Of a stretch of DNA of 64,000 nt, positions 35,801 through 48,817 are shown in pieces. The notes below the pieces were generated by a model. The model saw only the letters and a list, made by a program, of their open reading frames with translations. It was not told the DNA's origin and ran no database searches. The first letter of the stretch is position 1, and each line of letters begins with the position of its first letter. The position numbers and the translations under genes are program-made. This stretch comes from Geosiphon pyriformis (lineage: Eukaryota > Glomeromycota > Glomeromycetes > Archaeosporales > Geosiphonaceae), in contig JAAOMT010000703.1 in NCBI GenBank assembly GCA_016748015.1, forward strand, positions 1,276,057 through 1,340,056, in the 5' to 3' direction.

Positions 35801-37516
35801 CGTATCCATGTCAGTGTTTCCAATAATTTCTTGTCGAGTATGGTATGCATTTTTCTTGGATGCAATTTGTCTTTAGGTGGCTTCTTGACCAGCTCTTTTC
35901 GGTTTTGTGATGGAATGCCTATGTCTGCTGTTCTGGGTGAATTCCTGTTTTCAAAATACTTGCCTTCTCTCTGGCATTATGGCATTGCCTTTGTGGATCA
36001 GCTTTGGGATCGTCATGGGAATATTTTTGACTGGTACACCTTTAAGCAGTGAAAGAAACTGGATTCTTGTGGCCCAGTTCCTGAGTGGTTCAGGCGCTCT
36101 GTTGCATTTCTCAGTGGTGCACCTTCCTCTCCATTGGCCTTGAATGGTGTTGGCCCTGTGGACATTTGTGGTTCTGATGGTTTTGTGTCTGTATGTAATC
36201 ATCTTTCTTAGGTTGGCGCTAATAGTTTGTCTGTGTATATGGATGGGTCGGTAAAAAATTTGGGCACAACTGGTTGTAAGGCCAGGGCTGCTGCCTTTTT
36301 TGAGGACATTAACTTGGGTTTGGGTGTCTGTGTTCAGGGTCTGATGTCATCTACTTTGGTGGAGTTGCAGGCTGTAGTGTTGGCTCTAGAATGCGTACCT
36401 GTGGATTGTTCTGTTCACTTGTTTTTGGATAGCCAGGCGGTTTTGGATGCTTGCAAGTCGGAGGTTGACTTGGTGTGTCCTGACTTTTGCAATTGGTGTT
36501 GGGTTGAGCACTGGCATATTAGGAATGTTATATACAGAAAAAATTTGAAGGTTAGCTGGCACAAGATTAAGAGCCACTCTGGTGTGTTGGAAAATAATTG
36601 CGCCGATAGCATTACTGATGCTGTAGCTCTCTCTGATTGGTTTCTCCCTCCTCGTGTGGCTGAACGGTTTTTGTTGGCAGGTGGTGGTATTGTTTCAGGC
36701 AATTCTAGACACTTTGTTCGTGATGTTTTTCGTTCTGTTTGTTGGGCACGCTGGGAGGTCAGTTCTGGTTCTGGGTTCCTAGCTGGTGATTTGCACTCGG
36801 ATATTGATTGGCTTGCCTCTTCCAGAGTTTGGCACTCTGATTTGCATATGGCGACTGGTTTCACCAGCAGATGCACTGCTAATATTCATATTTACTTCAT
36901 AAAAGCCTTGCACCGTCGGCTTCTCGTGGCTGTTCGAAAACATGTTTATAATAAATGTTACTCTAGTGTTTTGTGTCTGTATTGTGGTGAGGTGGAGGTG
37001 TTTGATTATGTGTTTTTTTGTGTTATTGATGATGCGGCTCATCATCGGGTTTTGGAATCTTGTATGTCTTCTTGGAAGGTGCTTTCTGGTCTCTTCCTCC
37101 CTGCTTCAAGCATTTTACAGCTGCTGTCGATCTGTGCCTTGGATTTTCTGGTGTTCTCAACTTTTTGCAAGGGTTTTGTTTTCAAAAGATGGCTTCAGAA
37201 GGCTGTTTTCATCTTCCATGTTCCCAAAGTTGCTGGCATTAAAATTGCTGATTTTGTATACTCTATTTGTGTCGCTTTCAGAAGTGACATTTGGTTGGTC
37301 CATGCTAAGCATTGTGCTTATATGGAAAGAAATGGCCTGATCCTGGTGGATGGCTCAGTTCCTGTCTCAATTTCTGATTTTACTTTGAGATTCTCGGATG
37401 GTGTGGTTAAACTGCTTGGTGTTGCTGAAGCTTTTGGTGTCCATTTTGGCTTTCACAAATCTTGCTCTTTTTTTTCAGGTATTGATGACCCAGTTTCAAT
37501 TAATATAATTGTGTAG
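32841..37516 (+). pseudogene. LINE ORF2: APE endonuclease, reverse transcriptase, RNase H; inactivated
   Basis: Begins at the ORF1 stop. APE domain: VATCNIRGMNN, IIETKLRS (Glu), NFNENN where GDFN is usual (33,285-33,287 reads AAT, Asp lost), DYVLVSS, and IDHQAV. Reverse transcriptase: QDMQKVYNSV, where motif A normally has YDS or FDS (34,812-34,814 reads AAC), and FVDN in place of FxDD (motif C, 35,141-35,152). RNase H: VYMDGS, TLVELQAV, LFLDSQAVLDA, IKSHSGVLENNCAD, all acidic residues present. After it lies CLYCGEVEVFDYVFFC, a Cys/His motif. In-frame stops include TGA 32919, 33699, 34242, 34584, 35159 and 36050; TAG 34560 and 36209; TAA 35492. The frame shifts once, between about 34,960 and 35,010. 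RNase H and the C-terminus remain open for 429 codons. Confidence 0.9.
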
Positions 37517-37637
37517 TGTTGTCCTGACTGGCTCAAATGGCTGGTCACGTGTAGACAGTGCATGATTCACACCTAGTTTAGATCATTTCTTTAATGTATA
37601 GTTCTAAGTAGTGTTTGAATCTCGCTTATTAAATGTT

Positions 37638-37652
37638 AAAAAAAAAAAAAAA
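37638..37652 (+). other. Poly(A) tail of the young LINE
   Basis: About fifteen A after gcttattaaatgtt, followed at once by ctagtagaaaaatttg, which resumes the older LINE. This marks target-primed reverse transcription and the exact 3' junction. Confidence 0.85.
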
Positions 37653-40600
37653 CTAGTAGAAAAATTTGTATAATTAACTATTTTTTTGTTATTAATAATA
37701 AAGTTTGTTGTATTGTAATTGGTTTTATGTTTGAAAAAAATTTAAAATTAACATTTTACATAAAACTAATTTTTAGTAGTATTAAGCTTTTTTAGATTAA
37801 ATTGAGTTTAGTTTGTTATATAAAGTATAAATATTTAGATATTTTATTCTTAAATATAATATTACTAATATTATTTTTTTTACTTTAAAAAAAAGTTATA
37901 AAAAATTTGTATTAGATAAAAATTGTTTTTAGTTGACTTATTTTTATGCCAAAAAAAAAGTTTTTATTTTATAATTAGTAGTTTTTGATGATAAGTTTTA
38001 AACCTAGATAGTTTTTTGACTGTTGTTTTTGCTAATTTTAATTATAATTTTTATGCTGGTTTTCTATCTTAATAAAAATTTTTTTTGTCAAATTTGCTCT
38101 TTTCTGTTAATGTTTATTTAAAATTTTTGAAATAGTCTTTAAAGTTTCTAATAGATTAAGTATTTGGTATTTTTGTAAATTAGAAAGTTTGATTTTAGAT
38201 TCTTATATTTTTGCTGTTTTTTTTCTCTTTAAATAAAAACATTGGTTTTTATTATAGAACTAGACTTAAAAATAGTTTGCATAAGTTGTTATCTTTTTTT
38301 AAAACAAATATTTTAGAAACTTTGGGATTAAATATGAATTATTTAAAAGTTTTTACTACTAAGATAAAAAATATACAATTGAAATTAGTTATTTTAGAAA
38401 TTTTAGTTGGTTTTATTTTGGCAAAATTAAATCAAATATATATTAACTTAGTTTTTTTAATGTTTTCTATATCTTAATAAATAAGTTAGTTTAAAAAATA
38501 ACTATGTATAATATTAAAAATATAAACAATTTGGCTAAGCAGAAAAACATTATTTATTGACATATAAATTCTGACAATATAGTTTTTTTTGTTATAAAAA
38601 TAAAATTAAAGATTAATATTAGATCATAGATTATAAATAGGTTTATTAAGATATAAATTTTTATTTTTAATATGGATAAGAGATTTTTAGTATTAATATA
38701 GCTATTATTATAAACAATTTTTTGGTTTAACATGTTTTAAAAATAAAAAAAATCTTAAACTAAGTTATTTTACTCTGTTTTTTGTTTAAAAGTAAACTTT
38801 TAATTATAATTTTGGGTTTATATATTAGTTTTTCTGTTAAAATTAGATTTAATTAAATATTAAAAGTCAATTTTTTCAATTATCTAAGTAGTTAATTTCA
38901 GCTTTTTTATAATTTTGAATAAGAATTTTAATTAAAATAAATTAAAAAAGTGCAAACTTTAAGTTTTGTTTAGAGTTGGGTTTGATTAATTTTTTTATTG
39001 GATATTTATTGATCAAAACTTCTATTTAAGACAACTCAAAAAAAATTAAAAAAATTATTAATTATATTTTTGTAAATAGAGTTTTATTTTCTGCAATTAT
39101 GAATTATAAAATCAATTCTGTATTTGGTTTTTTTAATACTAATTACAAAACAGTTTCAGTTTTGGTTGGTTTAAAAATTTTTTGAATATTTGTCTAAATA
39201 ACATTTACAAATAAATTAATAAAAATTGTTAAAAGTTCAATATAAAGAATGTAAATAATGTCAAATAAACATGTTTTAAAAAGTATTTAAGCTAAACTCT
39301 TAATAACAGTAAATAAATTTGTGTACAATATAAGTTTAAATAATTTAAACACAATATAAAAGATATTAAAAGAGATAATAATAGATTTAACAAATAAAAT
39401 ATTTTTTAAACATTAGTTTAATATATTTAATTATTTAAAAAACAACAGTTATTAAAATTTTTTAAGTTAAAGTTCTTGGTTACTAAAATTGTAAAAAAAT
39501 TTAGTTTAAAAGATAAATTTGATATCAATTATCTAATTTAATTTTGGTTTATTATTAATAATATTAAAGTTTTAAAGATTAACAATATATTTAAAATAGT
39601 TTATGTTTAGTAAATATTATTAGACATTTATTAAAAATCAAAAAAAATTATTAGAAATCCAAATACTGTAAATTAAAGATAATTAAAAATGCTTTTATCA
39701 AAAGAACAATTAAAAAATAAATAAAAAATTTTTTTACAAAATAATTTTAAATTATTTAGTTATTAGAACTATGTTGGTTTTGAAACCAAATAAGATGAAA
39801 TTTAAGATTAATAAAATTATGAAAAAATAGATAAAAAAGTAAGAAGTGTCTTTAGTGCTGTTTAATTTATGGTTTTACCAATATGCTTTTTTAGATTATG
39901 TAAAAAATAATGCTTTTTTGAGTATAATAAATAAGATTAATATAAAAAAATTAGTTCTAATTATTAATGGTTTTTCTAATAATAAAATTACCAGTCTATT
40001 TAAGATATTTAATAAGCTTTAAAAACATTATAGCAGTTTGATAATTAAATATTTTTTAAATTTGTTAAATTTTTATTTGGTTTTGAATAATATTTTAGTT
40101 TTGTAGAAGAGAGCATAAGTTTTGATAATTTTTAAGTCTTATATTTAAAATAGTATTTTGATGAATACTCAACTTATAATGCTAATTAAAACAGCTAAAA
40201 AAATTTTGTAAAATTCTGTTAAATTGGATTTTATTTGTTTATAGTAAATTTGATATTCTTTATAAAGATAATTTCTTAGTTTTGAAAAATATTTCAATTC
40301 AATCTTCTGTGTTTATTATTAGTTCAATAATAAAAAATGCTTTAAAAAAGGATTAAAAACTCTGATTTATATTGTAAAATATGTAGAAAATTTATAATTT
40401 GATTAAGTATTTTTATTTAAAAATTAGTTTAAAACATATTAAGATATATAACTAATTTATCAAGTTTTTTAGAAATATATATAAAAACAAATTTAACAAG
40501 ATAATAACAAACTTTGGGCTTTTGAATAATTATAAAAAGAATTATAAACTTAATTGGAATAAAGTTTTTTTATTGTTTTTTTGAAGAATGTTTTGTTATA

Positions 40601-43090
40601 TAAAGTAAAAAAATATAAATATTTGTATAAATATTAAATTAATACTAATTTTATAACAAAAATAAAAAGAGTAAAGACCAGTAAAAAAAACTTTTTTTTT
40701 GTAACTGGTATTTTTATTGATAATACAATATGAATAAGCAATAGTCAAGTTTTAGTACAGTGTATTTTGAACATTATTAGTAAGTTTTTTAGTGTTAATA
40801 ATATTTCTATTTACAATAACAAAACAGTAGTAATTTTTATTGTTAAACATAATTAATTTTTTTAATATTTAAATCTTTTTTTATTAACTAATAATATGTT
40901 TAAGTCAAGTTTTACTAAAACTTATTTAGATATTAAATTTTTTTGAATATGGTTTTAAAAAAAGCATTAACAGATAAACAATTTTTTTATTTAGTTTTGG
41001 TAATTTTATAGTCTATTATTGTTTTTTGAACACAATTTAGTTTTGTGTTTACAAGTATGTATTAAAAATAAAACATTATGATAAGAAAAAAGCTTAAATT
41101 TAAGGCCAATTTGCTAAAAAACTTTCTTAATAAGACTTTATATTACTTATTTTTATATAAATTGAAGTTTTTTAAGCAAATACAGACTGAAAATAAGATA
41201 GCTTTAATAGTTGTATTATTTAATACTATGAGTATTTTAGGCTATCTGTTTGAATATTGTTTTTTAGAATTATAAATCTTAAATTAAATGTTTATAAATT
41301 TATTGTAGTATCTAATAAGATTAAAAGTTAGTTTATTAACAATTTTTTGACAAGTATTGTTAAAATTTTTTTAAAAAATAAGATTTTTTTAATAAATAAT
41401 CTTTGAATATATTTTAGTCTTTTAAGTACTTTTAATGTCTAAAATTTTAGAAAATTTAGATTATTTAAAGTTGTTTATTTTTTAAAATATTTAAATATTG
41501 CTTTTAAAAACAAATTGTTAAATAAAAACAGTTTAATTATAGATTAAAAAACTTTTTATTATTAGAAAAAATTAAGTTTAAAAGATTTGATGTTGTTATA
41601 GTTTAAAAAAATTTTGGTTTATATATGTAATTTTGTTATTTAATTTGGTAAGATCATTTTTAAATCTAGTTATTCAGATTTTTTTTGCTTAAAAAATATT
41701 TTGAATATTTAAAAATATTTGTACAAAGTATAGAATAAAGTATTTAATATATATATTAATGGACTTAGATATTGCAATAATAATTAATAGAACTATAATG
41801 TATTTTTTAATATTACTATAAATATAAATATTAAGATTCATAAACTGTTATTCTCAACAATAAATAAATTATAAGTTTTGCTTTGGCTTTAGAATATATT
41901 TCTTTTTTTTTGTTTTGTAGTTTTGTATTTAAATAGTCAAGCTATTATTAATATATGTATTTTAAAGCTTAAACTATATATGTTTAATTTTTACAATAAA
42001 TATTAAATAAAAAAATATTTTTGTAACATAAATAAAGATTAAAAACCATTTTAAAAATGCTAACAATGATCAGACAGATATTTTTATATATAATATAGCA
42101 TGTTTTTATTTAGTTTTTCTTATTAGTATTTATAAAAATTTTATTTTGGCTAATAATTTGATTGTGTTTAATAATACTTATTATTTTGTTTATAATATTT
42201 ATAAAATTATTTGTTATGTTTAATAAAAAATAAATTCAAATACAAAAATTATGAATAATTTACTTATTTAGAAAATAGATTAAACTTGTTTTGTTTTGAT
42301 TTAACATTTAAATTTACATATATTTTTTAAATTTATTAATAAAACTTCAACTATTTTCCACATATACTTAATAAAAACAGTTTATAAAAAATTGTTAGTA
42401 ATTATTAGAAAAAAACTTTATAATAAAAAATATTTAAGTATTTTGTACTTAATGTATAACAATATTAAGCTGTTTGATTATGCTTTTACCTGTTAAAAAA
42501 TAATGTTTTATATTATAAAAATCTGTTAAAATATGTTGAATTGTGAAAATTACTAATTGGTATCTGTTTTTTTCTGTCATTTTTAATGCTTTTAATATAA
42601 ATAATTATGTAATCTTGTGTAAAAATTTTGTTTTTAAAAGTTAAATCAACAAAATAGTAGTAGTTTTGGTAATAAAAAAAGACTGTTTCAATAATAATCA
42701 ATTTTATTTGTTATTTTAACTGAGAATTATCACAGTAAATTGTGGTTATTCAAGTTTAAATTTAGAACAGATATAGAAAAAAGTGGTTTAATTAGAAATA
42801 TAAAAGTATTGTCAAATGATTTTTGAAATTTGTTCTATGATTTATTAAATAAAATAATTTAATTATTGAATATTGTTGAATTTTTTGCTATTAGTTTTGG
42901 TTTTCATAAGACTTGTTTATTTTACTTAGAATTAGACAATAATATTAAAATTTATATAAATGTGTAATATTGTTTTAATTGGCTTAAATAATTAATTATA
43001 TATAATAAGTACATAAGCCATATTTAGTTAAGATTACTTAGTTTGTTTCTGTATACTAAATAGTAATTAATTAATAAATAAAAAACTAAA
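37653..43090 (+). mobile_element. Old LINE copy, right part (rest of ORF1, ORF2 and 3' end)
   Basis: Continues the copy begun at 29,775. At 37,653 ctagtagaaaaatttgtataa parallels the young element's GTGGGTGGGAAAACGTGCAT. Later landmarks include 38,490-38,660 (endonuclease start, parallel to 32,835-33,005) and 42,960-43,090 (3' end, parallel to 37,510-37,640). Changes are overwhelmingly C to T and G to A. The open frames at 38,211-38,477 and 41,078-41,275 are chance remnants of it (end of ORF1, and the region after the RT). Nothing is functional. Confidence 0.8.
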
Positions 43091-43094
43091 AAAT

Positions 43095-46000
43095 TTAATA
43101 TAATATATTTGTATTAAAAATATCTATTAATATTTAAATAGAATATGTAAATTTAATATGCTTTCTAAAAAATCTGTATTTTAAAACAGTAAAATAAATA
43201 ACTTTAATAAAAAATTATATATTAAAGTAATTAATTTTATTAAAATAAAAATAAAATTTTTTTTTAATGTTTTAAATAATATAAGTTTTTTTGTTAAAAA
43301 TTTAATAAAATAATTTAAATTCTGTATTAAGAAAAATAAAAAAATTTTAATATTTTTTTTAAAAAAAAACTGATTTTAAATATTAATTAATAATAATAAT
43401 AACAAAAACTTTTAAGAAAAATTAATATTTATTAATAAAATTTTTATTAAATTAATGATTTTGCAAAAGCTTTTATTTTTTTAAAATTCTAAAAAATAAT
43501 TTAATATATATTTATATTTAAATTAAGCTTACACAAAACCAAAACAATAGTTATAAAACATAATATTATCTTAAATATTAATTAAACATAAATTTAAATT
43601 AAAAAATTTTTATTAAATTTTTTAAAAAGAAGTTTTTTATAATATTTTAAGAAAAACACTTTCTTGTAATTGAATTGATAACTGTTTTAAGCAATAATAT
43701 GTTTAAAAAAAATAACCAAAAAAACTTTTCATAATTTTATTAGTAATATTTTCATTAAAAAAAATTTTTATTAATAATATAAAAAGTTTTTTTAATTTTA
43801 AAACAAATATTTATAAAATAAAAATAATTAAAAAGTTATTTTCAAGTGTAAATTTTAAATAATTAATAAACAATTATATAAATTAAACAATAATAATCAA
43901 AAAAATTTTGATAAAATATTTATAAAAACTATATATATCATACTAACTAAATTTGAAATAATTAAGTTAATTAAAATATAATAAATAGAATCATAACAAA
44001 AAACATTAATGAAATTAAATAATTAAATTAAGTTAATTAGCTAATATTTAAGTAATCTATTTTAATTAAAAAAAATACAGTTATATAATTAAAGTTAATA
44101 TTAATAAATTATTATAAAATATTAAAAATACTAATAAAAATTTGTTTTATATTTTATTAATAAAAAATTATATATAATTTATAAAATTTTTTTGAAATTA
44201 ATTGGTAAAAAAATATGTGTAATTATTTATTATTTGGTTATATATATGTATACAAAATATGTAACTGTTTGTTTTAAGTTTAAAAATAATATAATAATAG
44301 TTTTAACTATAATTTTGGTATTTAAAAACTTTAGTTTAAAATAAAATAAATTAAGATTGTCTTTTTGTTTATTATAAAAAATTGATTATATTTTATTAAT
44401 ATATAATTTTAATATTATATCAATTTTTAAAATTAAGACCAAAAAGTTTTTTTTAGATTTAAATAAATGTAAATTTGCTGTTATTTATGCCAAAAAAACA
44501 GTTTTAATTATTTAATTTATGTTTTTTAATAGTGTACTTTAAACATAAATAGTTAATAATAATTGTTTTAATTTTTTTTTAATTTGTTTTTTAGTAATTT
44601 ATTTATTTTATTGGCTGTTTTCTATATAGAAACTTGTGTAAATACTCTTAAATATTTTTTAAAGCTTTTAATAAATTGAATATTTAAGATTTTATACAAG
44701 TTAAATTTATTGTTATTTGTTTTTTTTGGCAACTTTTTATTAAATCTGAAGTTTTTATAATAATAATTAGTTTAAACATAATTGTAAATAACTTAATTAA
44801 GTCTTTATTTTTTTATTTAATGTTGTTTTATAGTTTTTTATTTTTAGATATTAATAACTTTAAAATTTTTATTGTTAAAATTAATAATCTAAAACTAATA
44901 TATTAGTACTTAAGTGTTTTATAGAATTAATTTTAATAAAATTGAATTATTTATGTAATAATATTAGTTTGTTTTTTTTTCAAATAATCAATTTTATTTG
45001 AAAATTTATAATATATAATACAAAAAATATAAATGTTTTTACTAAATAAAATAACAATTTAATATTAATTATTATGAAAATAAAACTTAAGTATAATATT
45101 AAATTTTGAATAATAAATAAATTTAAAAGAGTTTAAATATTTATATTATATTTAGATACATATTTTATGAGCTTAAATATTACTATTATTATAAACAATA
45201 ATATTATTAAAATTTTGGTTAATTTAAATGGTTTAAATATTTAGTTTTTTATTTTATACAAACAATTAACAAAATTATTGGAAATACAAATTTAAATATT
45301 TTAATAATATTAAATAATATTAATTTAAAAATAGTTTATTGTTTTAAGTTATAACTATAATACATATTTTTATAAAATCTAAGTTAATTGTGATTTAAAT
45401 ACTATATAAATTTGTTTTAAAAATACTTTGTACTCTGTTATTAAACAAATATTTTTTAAATTTTGGTTTAATAAATTTTAATATGTAAAAATTATTCATT
45501 TTTATAATTTTTTGGTTTAAAATATCTAGTTTTTAAAATTATGTGTATTTTTGGATTATGTTTTGGTTTTAATTTTAAGTATTTTATATATAAATAATTA
45601 ATTTTAAATTTTTTAAGACTTCAAAAATATAAGTTTTAATTTATAATAATTTTAGGTTCAATATTATTTTGTTTGTTTTTTTAAAGCCAAAAAAAGCTAT
45701 TGTGTTTTAAAATATTACAAATTTTGCAAATTAGAATTGATTTAAATAAATACAACTATTAAAAAATATATAAAAGATTGTATTACTAACAAAAATTACA
45801 TAATTTAATATGTATTAAATCATTTTTTTGTAAGTTTGTTTTAAATTATTTAGTTATAAACAATAAGTTAATTCTAAATTTTAACAATATTAAATCAAAA
45901 ATCAATTTTATAATAAAAAATTAGATTAAAAAACAATTTTATTTGGTAAAGATTTTGTTTCTTAATAAAACCAATATATATTTTTAAATTATGTAAATAA

Positions 46001-46526
46001 TAATACTTTTATTAATATTATAAACATAATTAATTAAAATTAGCTACTAGTTATAATTAAGATTTTTTGGAATAGCAAAGTAATTAGTTTATTTAGTATT
46101 TTAAATAAATTTTGAAAATATTATAATATGTATATTATTAGTTTTTTTGAATTTTTTTAACTCTTTTTTGGTGCTAAAATCTATTTTTACTTAATAAAAA
46201 AATTTTTGGATGCTAATAATTTTTAAATTATATAAATAAAAAAGTATACTAACTAAGATTAGTTTAATTGCTTTATTTAAACAACAAAAAAAATCTTATT
46301 AAACTATATTTTTACTGTTTGCAACAGATTTAATGTTTTTTATAAAGATAATTTTTTAGTATTAAAAAATACTTCTATTTTTTTTTATTTTTATAGTAGA
46401 TTTAGTTATAAAAAATATTTTAAAAAAGAATTACAAACTGTAATTGGTATTATAAAACATGTACAAAACTTATAATTTAGTTGGTCGATTTTATTTAAAA
46501 AACAGCTTAGTAAAAATTAAGATATA
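43095..46526 (+). mobile_element. Third LINE copy, left part, very decayed
   Basis: Follows the reference in order: 43,930-43,975 parallels the ORF1 stretch at 31,765-31,815; 44,480-44,510 (gctgttatttatgccaaaa) parallels 32,320; 46,455-46,526 parallels RT motif A at 34,800-34,870. It breaks at 46,526, where a pogo-like transposon is inserted, and continues at 48,818. The 5' border is not precise. Confidence 0.65.
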
Positions 46527-48815
46527 CAGTCAAATCTCCATAAAAAAACCCTCGATAAAAGAACAATCTTTTATAAAGAACATTTTTTTATAGAACCAAT
46601 TAATTAATTAACAATTTTCTTTTTATATAAAAACAATCTATAAAAGAACAAAAACATAATTTTATCAAACTTTTATTCAAAATTTACTTTCATATAAGAA
46701 CAAATATCACATAGTATATGTTAATTGGTAATTGAAAAAAAAGTTAGAATGTATTAAATTGATTTTATTCTAACTTTCTTTTAAATCAATTTAAATTAGA
46801 CTTATTCTTTTTGATCTTGTCTGTTTTTACATACAGCCACTTAATTCCTATTGTATTCTAATTCAGGCTTGTTAAACCAAATTTATTATTATTATTATTA
46901 TAGGCACATTTTCTAACAAACTTGCTAAATTATCACAATGTTGAAACTTTTATTCAAAAAACAAAAATTAGCAACAGTTAATAATACTCTTCATAAAGAA
47001 ATTTGTCAATATTTTAAACATTATTATGGCACAAAATATAATAATATTGTAGCTTACTTTAATCATAAATATTCAGAACTTTATATTTCTTGTCCAACTG
47101 TTTCCAAGATAATTAAAGAGCATGTAAAGTAGTTGAATATTGAAATTGATAAAAGTTTTATTTGACACAAAAGTGTTAAATTTCTATTATTAAACCAAGC
47201 TTTAAGTTATTGAGTAGAAAACAAGTAACTACCATCACTATTAAATTCAATGATTAATTAATTAAAGAAAAAAAAAAGAATTTGCTAAACTTCTTAGTAT
47301 GTACGAAAATGAAATACAATTCTCAAATAAATGAGTTCAAAAATTCAAAAAACAAAACCAATTATGTGTTTACCAATTTCATGGTAAGGCAAAAAGTGTA
47401 TCAACTAAAAGTTTACAAGAACAAAGAAAATTAAAAACCATTATATCTGAATTTGATCTTGCTAACATATATAATGCTAATAAAACAGAATTATTTTTTC
47501 ATATGGGACCAAATCAAACATTTGCAAAATGTTGAAATACAGAAAAAAAATTGATATATTATACTTACTAATTGTTATTATTATATATTATTGTTATATT
47601 AAATTAATTGGGTTTTTTATAGGATAAATCTTGGATTACAATTTTTTTTGCTACAAATTTAACTAAATCTTATAAATTGCAATCTTTAGTAATTGGACAT
47701 GCAAAAAATTCAAGATGCTTTAAAAAAATTAGTACTTCCAACCTATTTGTAATTTACAAATTTAATTCCAAAGCATAGATGCACTCAGATATATAGAAAA
47801 CATGGCTCAAATATATAAATAAAAGCTTTTAAATTCAAAATCAGCATATATTACTTTTGGTTGATAATGCAATTTCTTATTATACTCAAATTAGAAAAGA
47901 TTTATTCCAATTAACCAAAATTACTTTGCACTATTTTCTTTCAAATACTACATCACATCTTCAACCAATAGATACTGGCATTATCAAATCTTTCAAAGGC
48001 AAATATAAGTACTTATATTGTTAACATATTTTATATCAATTTGAACAAAAAATTAATATTAAACATTTAAATAATATAATATATAAAGTATTATTATCAT
48101 TATATATTATATAATTTTATCTAATATTAATTTATTTTTTAAAAATAAATTAAACATAAAACAAGCAATTGATTATGTTTTTCAATCATGGTTTCAAGTA
48201 ATATCTATTACAATTCAAAACTGTTGGCAAAAAATGGATATTCATTTCTATAATAAAGAATTAGAAATTCAAGAATCCGAAACATCAATTGCTATGAATA
48301 TATTCAACAATTTACCATCAAATGCACAACAATTGGTCAAAAATCTCGAAGATTATACTATAGCAGTTGATGAATTATTGGTAACTGAAAATATTTTTGA
48401 TGATAATAAAATTATATATATAGTTTTAGCCAATGCTTAAATTGAAACCAATACTATTAAAGACTCAGAAAAAGAATTAAAAAAATTTCCACCTGTTATA
48501 ATTACAATTACAAAAACATATAAAGCATTAAAAAAGATAATTAAATTTAAAAAACAATTAACAAAAGAAAATTTTAGTATAGAAAACCAAAATTTACTTT
48601 GAAAAAAATTATATGAATACGAAAAAATGAAGAAAAATTCTAAAAAACAAGTAGTAATTAATCAATATTTTAATAATAATAATAATAATAATTGATTGAT
48701 TTAATAAATAAATATAGTTTATTTAATAATAATTATAAAACTTTATAATAAAACAGCTCTAAAATAAAACATAATTTGTATATCTCAACTGTGTTTTTTT
48801 ATAGAAGTTTAACTG
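46527..48815 (+). mobile_element. pogo/Tigger-like DNA transposon inserted in a LINE
   Basis: The left terminus is CAGTCAAATCTCCATAAAA (46,527). The right terminus, read on the other strand from 48,815, is CAGTTAAACTTCTATAAAA: terminal inverted repeats of about 23 bases with a few transitions. Left flank is TA, the expected target; the right flank reads CA then TA, so the duplication is imperfect. Length is 2.29 kb, normal for the group. It encodes one broken transposase and interrupts the third LINE copy inside its reverse transcriptase region. Confidence 0.8.
46938..48706 (+). pseudogene. pogo/Tigger transposase (CENP-B-type HTH plus DDE), inactivated
   Basis: From ATG 46938 the N-terminal segment contains a CENP-B/pogo-type helix-turn-helix (EICQYFKHYYGTKYNNIVAY, CPTVSKIIKEH). 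The catalytic region follows: IYNANKTELFFHMGPNQTF, where related transposases have a first-Asp motif like DET, so GAT and GAA probably became AAT and AAA; then DKSWITIFF; LLVDNAISYY with the second Asp; and FLSNTTSHLQPIDTGIIKSF with the third. Later text ITIQNCWQKMDI and the Asn-rich tail KKQVVINQYFNNN match the usual C-terminus. In-frame TGA codons stand where Trp is plausible. Two A+T-only stretches (about 47,550-47,624 and 48,060-48,160) interrupt the frame and may be introns with damaged donors or insertions. Confidence 0.85.
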
Positions 48816-48817
48816 CA

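Larger units (their letters stand above)
30903..37652 (+). mobile_element. Non-LTR retrotransposon (LINE) with APE, RT and RNase H, complete but inactive
   Basis: About 6.75 kb, from the 5' leader aaaaaacttttttctctc to a terminal run of about 15 A. It carries ORF1 with a zinc knuckle and ORF2 with endonuclease, reverse transcriptase, RNase H and a C-terminal Cys/His segment. It is inserted into an older copy of the same family at the position equivalent to its own base of about 32,040, flanked by a short target duplication. G+C is clearly higher than in all other copies, so it is the youngest copy here and serves as the reference for reading the rest. At least fourteen in-frame stops and one frame change inactivate it. 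Confidence 0.9.

Noticed and set aside
36415-36876. Minus-strand 153-codon open frame over the RNase H region
   Set aside because: Shadow of the intact plus-strand RNase H frame, which holds all its motifs.
30961-37520. Possible alternative genetic code (stops read as Trp, Gln or Arg) in the LINE
   Set aside because: The lipase-like genes use normal stops, catalytic residues are lost as well, and the older copies show the same transitions everywhere, so nonsense mutation is the simpler reading.
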